Shown here in pieces: positions 17,855 to 27,535 of a stretch of DNA of 46,146 bases. Both the position numbers and the translations under genes were made by a program. The DNA is from Deltaproteobacteria bacterium (lineage in GTDB: Bacteria > Desulfobacterota > Desulfobulbia > Desulfobulbales > Desulfobulbaceae): the NCBI GenBank assembly GCA_024280455.1, contig JAJRQC010000051.1, forward strand, positions 1 through 46,146, given 5' to 3'. Below the pieces are notes generated by a model, which saw nothing but the letters and a program-made list of their open reading frames with translations, was not told where the DNA came from and made no database searches. The first letter of the stretch is position 1. Every line of letters begins with the position of its first letter.

Positions 17855-18649
17855 TTACGTCACGGATTCAGGTTGCAACCATTGGGGAAGCCGGTCAAAA
17901 AATCTTCCGACATCTTCAGGGCGGTGCGCGTCTGATCCTGCAACCAGCGGGATGCCTGACGCTATTGCAGAGCGGATGATTCTCTTGCACGGGTAGGGTT
18001 CATTGCGGATGGCAAAACCTGAGGTGTTGACTTCCAGGGCTGTGCCCTTTTCATTCATGAGCGCAAGAAGGGTGTCGATCTGGAGCCAGTGGCTCTGGTT
18101 GAAGCGACGATGTGGTAGGTGACGGAGAACTGCGTCGAGGTGACAGACGACTGAGCTGGGTAGAGACTGCAGGCCGTGGATCAGGCCGGCGAAATAATCG
18201 CTTATAACCGAGTCCTGTCCGATTTCAGCCAGGGCGGCCAGGTTTTCGTGTCTGCGGCTGACCATGTTGTAATGGCGGCCGTTATGGTAATAAAAATGAT
18301 AGGACAGCCCTATGGTGTCCCAGGGGTAGTCTGTGAGCCGCTGTCTGATTGCATCCATGGCCTGGAGATTGAGCCCGACTTCCAAGCCGAGTCTGATCAG
18401 GATCTGATCCCTGTATTTCTCTGCGAGTTTTTTTCCCTCACAAAAAAAAACGTCGAAATCTTCGTCTCTGAGCCAGGTTCGGTGGTCGTAGCGGATGCCG
18501 ATCTCAAGGTGTTCGAGAAAGGTGATTTGATGCAGACCAAGTGCTAAAGCAGACTCGACATACTGTTGCATCGTACCCCGGGCATGATTGCACATGCGGG
18601 TATGGATATGTCCGTCAGCCTTTACGTTTACAGGAGGCGGCTCGGGCAT
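17855..18649 (-). CDS. PHP-domain phosphoesterase, histidinol-phosphatase-like
   Basis: 264-residue PHP-fold protein of the HisJ/HisK type. Metal-binding motifs are visible in order: DGHIHTRMCNHA at residues 12-23, FLEHLEIG, GLEVGL, SYHF, VVCHLDAV, LEVNTSG, and GSDAHRPEDVG near the C-terminus. The family includes histidinol-phosphate phosphatase, which makes histidinol, but also other small-molecule phosphatases; no his genes are nearby, so the substrate is uncertain. ATG 18649 has no clear ribosome-binding site. It lies 21 bases after the stop of a 75-residue gene on the same strand, which suggests co-transcription. Confidence 0.85.
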   Translation of the reverse strand: MPEPPPVNVKADGHIHTRMCNHARGTMQQYVESALALGLHQITFLEHLEIGIRYDHRTWLRDEDFDVFFCEGKKLAEKYRDQILIRLGLEVGLNLQAMDAIRQRLTDYPWDTIGLSYHFYYHNGRHYNMVSRRHENLAALAEIGQDSVISDYFAGLIHGLQSLPSSVVCHLDAVLRHLPHRRFNQSHWLQIDTLLALMNEKGTALEVNTSGFAIRNEPYPCKRIIRSAIASGIPLVAGSDAHRPEDVGRFFDRLPQWLQPESVT

Positions 18650-18670
18650 GAATGTGGGCGGGGCCGGTCT

Positions 18671-18898
18671 TTACGCGTTGCCCTTTGGGAAAAAATGAAC
18701 CACACCGTCTATATCGGATGTGTCACATATTTCCCCCATCTCCATTTCAATATCAAAGAGATCTTCAAGGCCGGTCATGTTGACCGATAAGGCCGGCCCA
18801 TCGGGCAGGTGGTAAATCAAGGTCTCGACTTTTGTGAAGTCGATAGTCCGTGTAAATATTTTTTTCATTGAAATATATATATGCACATCAGCCTGCAT
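18671..18898 (-). CDS. Hypothetical protein, 75 residues
   Basis: Not recognised. An acidic small protein (DLFDIEMEMGEICDTSDIDG) without a membrane segment. Two starts are possible: 18898, with a weak AGGG upstream, or ATG 18868, which begins MKKIFTRTIDF but has no ribosome-binding site. It is placed directly before the PHP phosphoesterase on the same strand. Whether it is a true gene is not certain. Confidence 0.45.
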   Translation of the reverse strand: MQADVHIYISMKKIFTRTIDFTKVETLIYHLPDGPALSVNMTGLEDLFDIEMEMGEICDTSDIDGVVHFFPKGNA

Positions 18899-19305
18899 CA
18901 GGCCCTGTGTTCTTTTTTATCATACAAACCAGTATACCTGGACCGGATCGTTCAGGTCACAGCCCCGGTTAACTATGAAAATAATCTAAAATAACAAAAT
19001 GTTGGAAGCTCTCTTCGAGCAAACCCGTTCCGTGAAGATATCTTCAGAATCTTAGTCGACTCATATATTATATACGTACTTTTTTTTGAAATAGCAAGGA
19101 GTGCGTAGCTCGTTGGTAAAAAAGCGGGGCAGGGGGAGGAAGGTCATTAAAAAAGAAAATACGCACGCTTTGGGTTTGACAGCCGGCCCTGTGATGGTAA
19201 TATATATGATTTATGTGTGAATAATGGCGCCAGCTGCACGCCCACACCGTTATGAGAACAGATAACAAGATGTGTAACCATTTTATAATAAAGAGGTAGA
19301 GTGCA
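18899..19305. other. Intergenic region between divergent genes
   Basis: 407 bases separating the minus-strand 75-residue gene from the plus-strand YkgJ gene, so it should hold promoters for both. It is AT-rich with poly-T and TATATATA-like stretches near 18870-18890 and 19060-19090. No confident promoter, RNA gene or reading frame was identified. Confidence 0.4.
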
Positions 19306-20259
19306 ATGAGTGAAGATGAACGTCTAGATCAGGAATCCGACTTTTTTAAAAGTACGGATAAAAATCCATCGAATATTCTACCGGAGAAGCTGGTCCTGGA
19401 TTCACCGCTTCAGTTTGAATGTCATCCCGGTGTGCCCTGTTTTACAGCCTGCTGTCATAATATCAAAATTATTCTTACCCCTTTTGATATTCTTGTTTTA
19501 CGTCAACGGCTTGGTATCCAGGCCCATGAATTTATTACCCTGTACACCGAACCGACCTATCTGGAAAAAACCGATATGCCGGGAGTGCAAATCAAGCTGA
19601 CAGAGGAAAAGAATGCGTGTCCCTTTGTCACGCCCGAGGGATGCACGGTCTATGAGGACCGCCCCACAGCCTGTCGTTATTATCCGGTGGGTATGGCGGA
19701 TTTTCATGAGGGGGGAACAAATGACGCCGAAGAGGACAAGTTTTTTTTCCTGGTCAAAGAACCCCACTGCAAGGGGTTTGAAGAACCTAAAAAGTGGACC
19801 ATTCGTGAGTGGCGTTTGGACCAGGGTGTTGATGAGCGTGATGAAATGAATAAGGAGTGGCTGCGGCTCGTCATGCGGCGCAAATCCTACGGCTTTCAGG
19901 CTACCCTGTCCGATGCCGCCAAGCGTATGTTTTTCATGGCCTCTACGGATCTGGACAGCTTTCGTCGCTTTATCCTTGAGAGTTCCTTTCTCGACACCTA
20001 TGAGGTGGATGAGGAGACGCTCGGCAAGATTAAAGAAGATGATGTTGAACTCATGCATTTTTCTTTTGCCTATCTGGCAAACACCCTGTTCGGTGCCGAG
20101 GGCATGTCGATCAGGCAGGAAAAAATCGATGCCAAGGTGGAGGAAATCAAAGCCCGCCAGGATGAGTCGTTGAAAAAGGCGGAGCAGGACTATTTAGAGC
20201 TTAAGGCCGCACGGGACCGTTTGACCAAGGAGCAGGAAGACGGGAAAAAAGCGGAGTAA
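19306..20259 (+). CDS. YkgJ-family cysteine-cluster protein
   Basis: 317 residues. The N-terminal half has the YkgJ cysteine signature, with C39, C45, C49 and C50 in ECHPGVPCFTACC, then ACPFVTPEGCTVYEDRP and ACRYYP. These residues are thought to bind zinc or an iron-sulfur cluster. The C-terminal third is charged and coiled-coil-like (KKAEQDYLELKAARDRLTKE). Function is unknown for the family; in anaerobes it is often annotated as an Fe-S oxidoreductase without evidence. The start follows AGAGGTAGAG. It is monocistronic, ended by a strong terminator. Confidence 0.85.
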   Translation: MSEDERLDQESDFFKSTDKNPSNILPEKLVLDSPLQFECHPGVPCFTACCHNIKIILTPFDILVLRQRLGIQAHEFITLYTEPTYLEKTDMPGVQIKLTEEKNACPFVTPEGCTVYEDRPTACRYYPVGMADFHEGGTNDAEEDKFFFLVKEPHCKGFEEPKKWTIREWRLDQGVDERDEMNKEWLRLVMRRKSYGFQATLSDAAKRMFFMASTDLDSFRRFILESSFLDTYEVDEETLGKIKEDDVELMHFSFAYLANTLFGAEGMSIRQEKIDAKVEEIKARQDESLKKAEQDYLELKAARDRLTKEQEDGKKAE

Positions 20260-20277
20260 TTTTTTTACTGGGTTTTC

Positions 20278-20317
20278 AATGGGGTGTTTCCATAAAGGGA
20301 ACACCCCATTCTTTTTT
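20278..20317 (+). terminator. Rho-independent terminator of the YkgJ gene
   Basis: AATGGGGTGTTT (20278-20289) pairs with GAACACCCCATT (20299-20310) with one wobble, followed by a CTTTTTT run (20311-20317). It begins 18 bases after the stop codon. Confidence 0.88.
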
Positions 20318-20403
20318 GAATTTATTGCTTCATGGGGTACAGAGGGGTGGAGAGGACCCGGCACGGACAGGCGTTGTAAAGAGCATATCCTGTTGCATGT
20401 TTT

Positions 20404-22992
20404 TTACGGGCGCAAACAGCTGTCTCTCAGCTCAGGCCCGGGCCTGCCGGTGAAATACCCCTGGGCATAATCGGCACCGATTTCTTCCACAGCCTGCAGG
20501 ATCTCTGCAGTTTCGACATATTCCGCTATTGTATGAATAGCCAGATCATTTGCCAGGGAAATTATGCTCTTGACCATTGCTCTGTCTTTTGGATTTCTTG
20601 GGATGTTCTTAACAAAATCACCTTCAATCTTGATGTAATCAATGGAAAAAAGCTTAAGATAGTGGAAGGTGGAAAAACCGGATCCAAAGTCGTCAATGGC
20701 GAACTTGAATCCTTCGCTTTTCAGCTCTCGGGCAAATTTTTCCAGCAGGGTCCTGTTCCGTACCGTGTCCCTTTCGGTAATCTCAAAAACAATGTTGGCC
20801 GGATTGATCTGATACTCGGCCGCCATATTGCGTACGCTTGTTACATATCTCTTCAGTATCAGTGAATTCGGCGACAGGTTGATAAACAGCTTGCCCTGGT
20901 ACTGTTTTTTCCGGACTTCCTTAAAGGCTTTTTCAATGACGATGAAATCGAGCTGACTGATGATTCCCATCTTTTCGGCCACGTCGATAAATGAATTGGC
21001 ACGGAGAATGTGCCCTTCCTGTCGAATCCCCATCAACAGTTCATACATGGAAACGGAGTTGGTGCGGATATCCATGATCGGCTGGAACATGGGGATTATC
21101 TGGTCCGGATTTTCAAGGACATTGAGCAGGAACAGAGCCTGATCATCCTTGGCCCGAAAGGCCTTCAGGGTATCCTTGCCGGTCGGGATCCGTATCTTGT
21201 TCTTTCCTTCCTTTTTCGCCTTGTACATCATGTTGTCGGCGATCATGAACAGGGCGTTGAGTTCCTCGGCATGGTCGGGATACACGGCAAGACCGATGGA
21301 AACGGTTGATTTTATCCGTGACCCGTCAGGGGCTTCAAGGGTGATGGCCTTTAGTGATTCAAGTACTCTGACGGCTGCGGTACAGGCCTCTTCCTGATTG
21401 GTTTCCGGCAGGATGACTGCAAATTCATCACCACCGTACCTGGTCAGGATGTCGCCTTCCCGCAAAAAGAGTTCGATTTTTCCGGCAAGCATCTGCAAAA
21501 AGGTATCGCCGAATATATGGCCATAGCGATCATTCACCATCTTAAAGTTGTCCAGATCCAGGACCAGCAAAGAGAAGGGATGATTATGGCGACGCGCCCT
21601 GTGCATCTCATTGGCGGCAAGATCCCAGAATACACGCTGGTTGAACAGTCCGGTCAGGGGATCGCGGGTGGCATGGTACTCCATTTCTTTATTGTGGTTA
21701 TAGATGGCCCTGACCGAACCGATCACGTTCATCAGGGTGGTCAACACGCTCTCTATCACCAGAGATCCGCCGATTTCTCCTGATATTTTGGATTGGAGTC
21801 CTATGCCGACAATGCCGCCGATTTTTGGTTGGTTGAGGAAAATGGTTTTAAGCTGTGCATCAATATGCTCCTCGTTAAAGATAATTTCCGGTCCGGTTTT
21901 ATCGATAATAGTGTGGTGTATCTCTATATTGGCAAGAAACGGCAGGTGTTCATTGTCTCTGATTCGTTGATGAATAATACGTTCAAAGTGCTCACGGGTC
22001 TCTTCTGAAGGAGTGTTTATCCAGAAAATTTCAAGGTGATAATTATCTTCCCCTGATTTGAAGATGGAGAATAAAGAATAGGCCTCCATTCGCTCGTTGA
22101 ACTGGATCAACAAGCTGGTTACATGGTCTTTCCAGTTTCTGACTACATCGGAGGTTATGAGAAAAGATTCAAGAAGTTTGACTTCAAATTCAAGCAGACG
22201 CCTGTCAACGGCAGTGTCCTGAATCTTTGATACCAGGATGTCGACTTCCCCTAAGATCTGGTTAAGTTCGATAAAGTCGGTTTCGGCACTGGAAAAAACC
22301 AGGTTAGTGAGATCACTGACACTGTTTATCTTTTTAATATTATCACGTAGGACAGCAACGGATTTCGCAATCTTACCTGTTGTATAGGAGGAGATCAACA
22401 CCGCAAGCAGGATGGGGAAAGGCGAGAGGGCCAGGAACAAAAGCAGGAGGTTCCTGGCGTGGGTATGGATTGCCGGCCCAAGGTTCTGCTCGATTTTTAA
22501 GACCCCGAAAATGTCACCGACTTTTGCGTTGTTATGACAGCGCAGGCACTCCTCTTTAGCTCTGACAGGAATGATCCTCTTGACGGAATACCCGTTTTCT
22601 TCCAATATCATCCGGCCTGATTCCAGAACCTGCTGCATTTCTGGATCCGAATCCGACTCATCGACTGGCCCGAAAATCTTATCCACTAACGGGGCCCGCA
22701 GCAGGGCTATATGCATGGGAATTCCAGGGTTGGCATTGAGGATCGGATCAAAGAAGAGCAGGAGCTTCTCCCGGGACCAGCCATTGTCCATCAACTGTAA
22801 CAGCGAGTTCACCGCCTGGGTCGAAACGCCTTGCGCGGTGTTTTTCGCCTGTCGTATATGGGACTTCTGGAAGATTGCACTGGTACACAGGTAGACCAGG
22901 ATGAAGGTAACGAAGGAAACAGCGAGCAAAGACGCGGCGATAAAGAACTTCAGGCTTTTTTGCCGATGAAGTACATTCATTTTGCTCAGCAT
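20404..22992 (-). CDS. Membrane GGDEF-EAL protein with CxxCH sensor domain
   Basis: About 862 residues. It has an N-terminal helix (about 16-39), a periplasmic part of roughly 140 residues resembling DUF3365/Tll0287 domains with the heme-type motif CLRCH at about 149-153, and a second helix (about 181-203). A cytoplasmic linker follows, then a GGDEF domain with intact YGGDEF near 520 and an EAL domain from about 630. The EAL catalytic set is present: the ELL glutamate, NLSPNS, EITERD, DDFGSGFS, IKIEGDF, AEYVE and QGYFTGRP. The protein may therefore both make and break cyclic-di-GMP according to a redox or ligand signal. ATG 22992 after AAGGA is chosen over the TTG one codon upstream. Confidence 0.9.
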   Translation of the reverse strand: MLSKMNVLHRQKSLKFFIAASLLAVSFVTFILVYLCTSAIFQKSHIRQAKNTAQGVSTQAVNSLLQLMDNGWSREKLLLFFDPILNANPGIPMHIALLRAPLVDKIFGPVDESDSDPEMQQVLESGRMILEENGYSVKRIIPVRAKEECLRCHNNAKVGDIFGVLKIEQNLGPAIHTHARNLLLLFLALSPFPILLAVLISSYTTGKIAKSVAVLRDNIKKINSVSDLTNLVFSSAETDFIELNQILGEVDILVSKIQDTAVDRRLLEFEVKLLESFLITSDVVRNWKDHVTSLLIQFNERMEAYSLFSIFKSGEDNYHLEIFWINTPSEETREHFERIIHQRIRDNEHLPFLANIEIHHTIIDKTGPEIIFNEEHIDAQLKTIFLNQPKIGGIVGIGLQSKISGEIGGSLVIESVLTTLMNVIGSVRAIYNHNKEMEYHATRDPLTGLFNQRVFWDLAANEMHRARRHNHPFSLLVLDLDNFKMVNDRYGHIFGDTFLQMLAGKIELFLREGDILTRYGGDEFAVILPETNQEEACTAAVRVLESLKAITLEAPDGSRIKSTVSIGLAVYPDHAEELNALFMIADNMMYKAKKEGKNKIRIPTGKDTLKAFRAKDDQALFLLNVLENPDQIIPMFQPIMDIRTNSVSMYELLMGIRQEGHILRANSFIDVAEKMGIISQLDFIVIEKAFKEVRKKQYQGKLFINLSPNSLILKRYVTSVRNMAAEYQINPANIVFEITERDTVRNRTLLEKFARELKSEGFKFAIDDFGSGFSTFHYLKLFSIDYIKIEGDFVKNIPRNPKDRAMVKSIISLANDLAIHTIAEYVETAEILQAVEEIGADYAQGYFTGRPGPELRDSCLRP

Positions 22993-23346
22993 CAATTTTG
23001 TCCTTATGGTTGAACCGGCATGGTATGGTCATGTTTTGAGCCATAGCCTGGGTCAATAAAATTAAGTACTGACCTGCAGTAATTGTTCCTTAAAGGGTCA
23101 CTGTGGGGCAGGAAATAAACAGCACCTTTTGATTCAGTTTATACCCAATCCTCTTTCAGGTCAATGCTCTGTGAAGGCGGTGTTGTTCGAGGAGGCCGAA
23201 ATGTGCGAAGAGGTAGCGTAGACTCCGTGGGGTGCTCCTGGACAGCGGTGGAATCATGAATGGTGCAGTGGGACGGACGACAGGAGTGGACATTTCTGTC
23301 GGATGATACAACAACAGCTTGAGGCTGGAAACCAGGGAGAGCGTGG
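22993..23346. other. Intergenic region between divergent signalling genes
   Basis: About 350 bases between the GGDEF-EAL gene (minus) and the CYTH gene (plus), expected to contain both promoters. No convincing promoter boxes, RNA gene or palindromes were found. Open frames on either strand here are short and unlike any known family. Confidence 0.4.
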
Positions 23347-23817
23347 ATGGGCGTGGAGATCGAAAGAAAGTTTTTATTAAACGGAGATGAATGGCGCAAG
23401 CTTGCAGAGGGCACGGTGTATCGCCAGGGGTATCTCAGTTCGCAGAAAGAACGAACAGTGCGGGTTCGAACTATTGCCGACAGGGGATTTTTGACCATTA
23501 AGGGGGTGAGTGTCGGCATGACCCGGCTTGAATATGAGTATGAGATACCGGTGGACGATGCCGTTGTCCTGCTTGATAAACTCTGTGAAAAACCGCTTAT
23601 CGAAAAAAAACGCTGTAAGATTGACTATGCAGGTTTTGTCTGGGAAGTGGATGAATTTTTTGGCGAGAACGAAGGATTGATCGTCGCTGAAATCGAGCTG
23701 GAAAGTGAGGAGCAGCAGTTTGAAAAACCTTCCTGGATCGGTGATGAGGTGAGCGGTGATTCGCGCTACTTCAACTCGAATCTGAGTAAAAATCCTTTCT
23801 CTGCCTGGGGTAAATAA
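23347..23817 (+). CDS. CYTH-domain protein (triphosphate tunnel metalloenzyme)
   Basis: 156 residues, the size of a stand-alone bacterial CYTH domain. It opens with the signature EIERKF (E4, E6, K8) and continues with basic strands that line the tunnel (RQGYL, RTVRVRTI, GFLTIKG) and acidic ones (RLEYEYEIP, WEVDEFFGEN, VAEIELESEE). Such proteins hydrolyse inorganic triphosphate or other triphosphates with a divalent metal; a few are class IV adenylate cyclases. Triphosphatase is the likelier activity for a protein of this length, but it is not decided by sequence. It ends at a shared terminator. Confidence 0.9.
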   Translation: MGVEIERKFLLNGDEWRKLAEGTVYRQGYLSSQKERTVRVRTIADRGFLTIKGVSVGMTRLEYEYEIPVDDAVVLLDKLCEKPLIEKKRCKIDYAGFVWEVDEFFGENEGLIVAEIELESEEQQFEKPSWIGDEVSGDSRYFNSNLSKNPFSAWGK

Positions 23818-23869
23818 AATTTTTTTATTTTTGGTTAACTTGCGCAAGCCAGGCTTTTTTTAATACAAG

Positions 23870-23903
23870 AAAGGCCCCGTCGGATAACTCCGACGGGGCC
23901 TTT
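23870..23903. terminator. Bidirectional terminator between the CYTH gene and PFOR
   Basis: A perfect 15-bp stem, AAAGGCCCCGTCGGA (23870-23884) with TCCGACGGGGCCTTT (23889-23903), around a TAAC loop. The A/T ends let it work for both convergent genes: the CYTH gene on the plus strand and the pyruvate:ferredoxin oxidoreductase on the minus strand, whose stop is 31 bases away. Confidence 0.92.
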
Positions 23904-23933
23904 GCGGTTACTGCCTGTTCAGCAGGAAGGATA

Positions 23934-26900
23934 TTAATCTTCTTCCATGGCTTTGAAGCGGCTGTGCAGGAACTTCAGAGATTTGTCCACATCCTTCTGG
24001 GCCGCGGCCATAAGCTCATCAGCCATAGAAGGATTAGCCATCTTCAGCATCCGGTACCGGTTCTCACCCAGCGCATAATCGGCAAAGGAGATGGTCGGTT
24101 CTTTGGAGTCGATGATCAGCGGATTCTTTCCTTCGTCCTCAAGCATCGGGTTAAAACGATACAGCGGCCAGTGACCACAGAGAACAGCCTTTTTCTGCTG
24201 GTCGGGTGCGGTGGCCATGTTGATACCGTGGTTGATGCAATGGGCATAGGTAATGATGATGGAGGGACCGTTGTAGGCCTCGGCTTCGTTAATTGCCTTG
24301 ACCAGCTGCTGCGGGTTGGCACTCAGCGATACCCGGGCAACGTAGACATTGCCATAGGTGGAGAAGATCATACCCATATCCTTCTTGGGCATTCTCTTGC
24401 CGCCGGCGGCAAACTGAGCTACAGCCGCACGCGGTGTAGACTTGGACATCTGGCCACCGGTGTTGGAGTAGACCTCGGTGTCGAGAACCATAACGTTGAT
24501 GTTCTCGCCGGAGGCCAGGACATGATCAAGTCCGCCGTAACCGATATCATAGGCCCAGCCGTCACCACCAAAAATCCAGACTGATTTTTTTACAAGGTAG
24601 TCGGCTACCGGCTGCAGACGTTTGGCAATCACGGAGTTGGAACCGGCAAGTGCCTCCTGAAGAGTTGCAACCCGATCGCGCTGGGCTTCGATCTCTTCCT
24701 GAGTCTGCTGGTCGGCGGTCAAAATTTCCTTGGCAAACTTTTTGGTGATTATTTTTTCAGCAGCAGCCTTATCAAGCAATTCAGCTGCCTGATGGGAAAG
24801 CTTGTTTACCGACTGGCGCATACCCATTCCGTATTCGGCATTGTCCTCAAACAGGGAGTTGGACCAGGCCGGACCGCGACCATCGGCACGCTGTGCGTAT
24901 GGTGTAGTCGGCAGGTTGCCGCCGTAGATGGAAGAACAGCCGGTTGCATTGGCAATCAGCATCCGATCACCAAACAGCTGGGTAACCAGCTTGATATACG
25001 GGGTCTCGCCACAACCGGCACAGGCGCCGGAGAACTCAAACAGCGGTCGCTTCAACTGGCTGCCTTTTATGGTTGCCGGGTTGACAAGGCCGTTGTCGAG
25101 CTCGGGCAGGGCAAGGAACATATCCCAGTTTTTGGCTTCGCGCTTGGCAACCGCCTCGGTGTTGTCGATCATCTTCAGAGCGGCCTCGTCGGTTTTCTTG
25201 CCGTTTTTGTCTTTTTTTATGGCCGGACAGACTCGTGAGCAATGGGTACAGCCGACACAGTCACGGGTGGAGATCTGCAGGGTGAATTTCTGGCCCTTGA
25301 ACTCCTTGCCGACGGCCGGAGCGGTCTTAAAGGATTTGGGCGCCTTGACCGCCTTGAGATCTGCAGCGGAAACAATTTTCATTCTGATACAGGCATGGGG
25401 GCAGACCAGGGAACAGCGCCCACACTGAATACAGGTGTCGGCATCCCACTCCGGTACATGAACCGCAATGTTCCGCTTTTCCCATTGGGTGGTGGCAGTG
25501 GGCCAGCGTCCATCGGCGGGCACCTGGGAAACCTTGAGCTCTTCACCCTTGCCTTCAATCATCTTGGCGGTGACTTCCTTGACAAACTCAGGGGCTTCCT
25601 CGGGAACAACCGGCGGCAGTTCGTGACCGCTTATCCGCTTGGGCACTTTGACCTGAACGATGTTGTTGACGGCACCGTCAACAGCGTCATAGTTCATGTT
25701 GACGACCTTGTCGCCTTTTTTGCCGTAGGTCTTCTTGATTGCATCCTTGATTGCCTTGATGGCCTCATCTTTCTTGAGGATCCCGGAGATCAGGAAAAAG
25801 GCGGTCTGCATGATCATGTTGATGCGGGCCCCGAGACCAAGAGCCTCGGCCAGCTTGATGGCATCAATGATATAGAGCTTGGCTTTCTTGTCTATGATCT
25901 GCTTCTGGACCTTGGCCGGCAGGTTGTCCCAGACCTTGGTTTTGGAGTAGGGCGAGGTCAGGAGCAGGGTGCCGCCGTCTTCAAGGTTGGCCAGCATGTC
26001 ATAATGATCAAGGAAGGTGAAGTTATGACAGGCGACAAAACTTGCCTTGTTGATCAGGTACGGCGCCACGACCTGGTTTTCGCCAAAACGCAGGTGGGAG
26101 ACAGTCATGGAGCCTGATTTTTTAGAGTCGTAAACAAAGTAGCCCTGGGCTGAGTTGTCGGTCTCGCCACCGATAATCTTGATGGTGTTCTTGTTGGCAC
26201 CGACGGTACCGTCGGAGCCGAGACCGAAGAACATGGCCCGGTAGACATCATCGCCCTCAATGTTGAAGGACTTGTCATAGTCGAGGCTGGTAAAGGCAAC
26301 ATCATCGTTGGGTCCGACACAGAAGTGATTCTTTGGGGCCATGGTAGCCATGTTGTCATAGACTGCCTTGATCATGGCCGGGGTGAACTCTGCTGAACCC
26401 AGGCCGTAACGACCAGACAGAATGAGCGGCATGAACAGGGTCGGATTGGCTTCAACAGCCTCACCGATAGCCGCACGAATATCGAGATACAGTGGCTCAC
26501 CCATGGAGCCGGGCTCTTTGGTTCGATCAAGTACCGTGATCCGCTCAACGGTTGAGGGCAGGGCGTTGACCATGGCTGCAGCATCAAAGGGGCGAAACAG
26601 GCGTACGATAACCATGCCGAGCTTGCGGCCCTGGGCGGCAAGGTAATCGATGGTTGCGGCAGTGGTTTCAGCCCCGGACCCCATGATAACAACTACATCG
26701 GTGGCATCTGGTGCGCCGTGATAATCAAAAAGATGGTACTGACGACCAGTGACCTCGGCAAATTTGTCCATGGTCTCCTGGACAATTTTTGGTACGGCAT
26801 TGTAAAATTTATTGACTGTCTCGCGACCGGTAAAATAGAGATCCGGGTTCTGAGCGGTACCGGACATGGAAGGACGATCCGGGGTCAATGCCCGTTTGCG

Positions 26901-27509
26901 ATACTCAAAGATCAGGTCCTCGTCAATAACCTCTCGCATGTCGTCAAAAGAAATCTGTTCCATCTTCTGGATTTCATGGGAGGTCCGGAAACCGTCAAAG
27001 AAGTGCATGAACGGAATTCGTGATGCCAGAGTGGACTGGGTGGAAATCAGAGCCATGTCCTGAGCTTCCTGGACATTCTGGGCGCAAAGCGCAGCCCAAC
27101 CGGTCTGGCGGGCAGCCATGACGTCGCCATGGTCGCCAAAAATAGACAATCCCTGGGCGGCGATGGAGCGGGCTGTGATGTGAAAGACCGTTGGGGTCAG
27201 TTCACCGGCGATTTTGTACATGTTCGGCAGCATCAGGAGCAGACCCTGGGAAGCCGTAAAGGTCGTACACAGAGCGCCGGTGGCGAGAGATCCGTGCAGA
27301 GAACCGGCTACGCCACCCTCTGACTGCATCTGAGAGATAACCGGGATTGAACCCCAGATATTTTCCTGTTTGGCATTGGCCTTGGCATCGGCTTCGGCTG
27401 CCATCGGGGAAGACGGGGGGATGGGGTAGATGGTGATTACTTCACTGGTGGCATATGCAACATGGGTACATGCCTGGTTTCCGTCAATGGTGACCATTTT
27501 CCTTGACAT
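23934..27509 (-). CDS. nifJ: Pyruvate:ferredoxin (flavodoxin) oxidoreductase, single-chain
   Basis: 1191-residue fused PFOR. It converts pyruvate and CoA to acetyl-CoA and CO2, passing electrons to ferredoxin. Domain order is visible: the pyrimidine-binding domain at the N-terminus (GNQACTHVAYATSEV; SEGGVAGSLHGSLATGAL), the CoA domain (TVLDRTKEPGSMGEPLY), the gamma domain, a two-cluster ferredoxin domain (CIQCGRCSLVCPH near 693 and CVGCTHCSRVCP near 750), and the TPP-PP domain (CAGCGETPY near 825, GDGWAYDIGYGGLDH near 980, NTGGQMSKSTPRA). All cluster cysteines are present. The start has a strong AAGGAGA. It is a single gene between two terminator or repeat regions and is probably a main route of pyruvate oxidation here. 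Confidence 0.97.
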   Translation of the reverse strand: MSRKMVTIDGNQACTHVAYATSEVITIYPIPPSSPMAAEADAKANAKQENIWGSIPVISQMQSEGGVAGSLHGSLATGALCTTFTASQGLLLMLPNMYKIAGELTPTVFHITARSIAAQGLSIFGDHGDVMAARQTGWAALCAQNVQEAQDMALISTQSTLASRIPFMHFFDGFRTSHEIQKMEQISFDDMREVIDEDLIFEYRKRALTPDRPSMSGTAQNPDLYFTGRETVNKFYNAVPKIVQETMDKFAEVTGRQYHLFDYHGAPDATDVVVIMGSGAETTAATIDYLAAQGRKLGMVIVRLFRPFDAAAMVNALPSTVERITVLDRTKEPGSMGEPLYLDIRAAIGEAVEANPTLFMPLILSGRYGLGSAEFTPAMIKAVYDNMATMAPKNHFCVGPNDDVAFTSLDYDKSFNIEGDDVYRAMFFGLGSDGTVGANKNTIKIIGGETDNSAQGYFVYDSKKSGSMTVSHLRFGENQVVAPYLINKASFVACHNFTFLDHYDMLANLEDGGTLLLTSPYSKTKVWDNLPAKVQKQIIDKKAKLYIIDAIKLAEALGLGARINMIMQTAFFLISGILKKDEAIKAIKDAIKKTYGKKGDKVVNMNYDAVDGAVNNIVQVKVPKRISGHELPPVVPEEAPEFVKEVTAKMIEGKGEELKVSQVPADGRWPTATTQWEKRNIAVHVPEWDADTCIQCGRCSLVCPHACIRMKIVSAADLKAVKAPKSFKTAPAVGKEFKGQKFTLQISTRDCVGCTHCSRVCPAIKKDKNGKKTDEAALKMIDNTEAVAKREAKNWDMFLALPELDNGLVNPATIKGSQLKRPLFEFSGACAGCGETPYIKLVTQLFGDRMLIANATGCSSIYGGNLPTTPYAQRADGRGPAWSNSLFEDNAEYGMGMRQSVNKLSHQAAELLDKAAAEKIITKKFAKEILTADQQTQEEIEAQRDRVATLQEALAGSNSVIAKRLQPVADYLVKKSVWIFGGDGWAYDIGYGGLDHVLASGENINVMVLDTEVYSNTGGQMSKSTPRAAVAQFAAGGKRMPKKDMGMIFSTYGNVYVARVSLSANPQQLVKAINEAEAYNGPSIIITYAHCINHGINMATAPDQQKKAVLCGHWPLYRFNPMLEDEGKNPLIIDSKEPTISFADYALGENRYRMLKMANPSMADELMAAAQKDVDKSLKFLHSRFKAMEED

Positions 27510-27535
27510 AAATCGTTCTCCTTACACGGGTTGTT

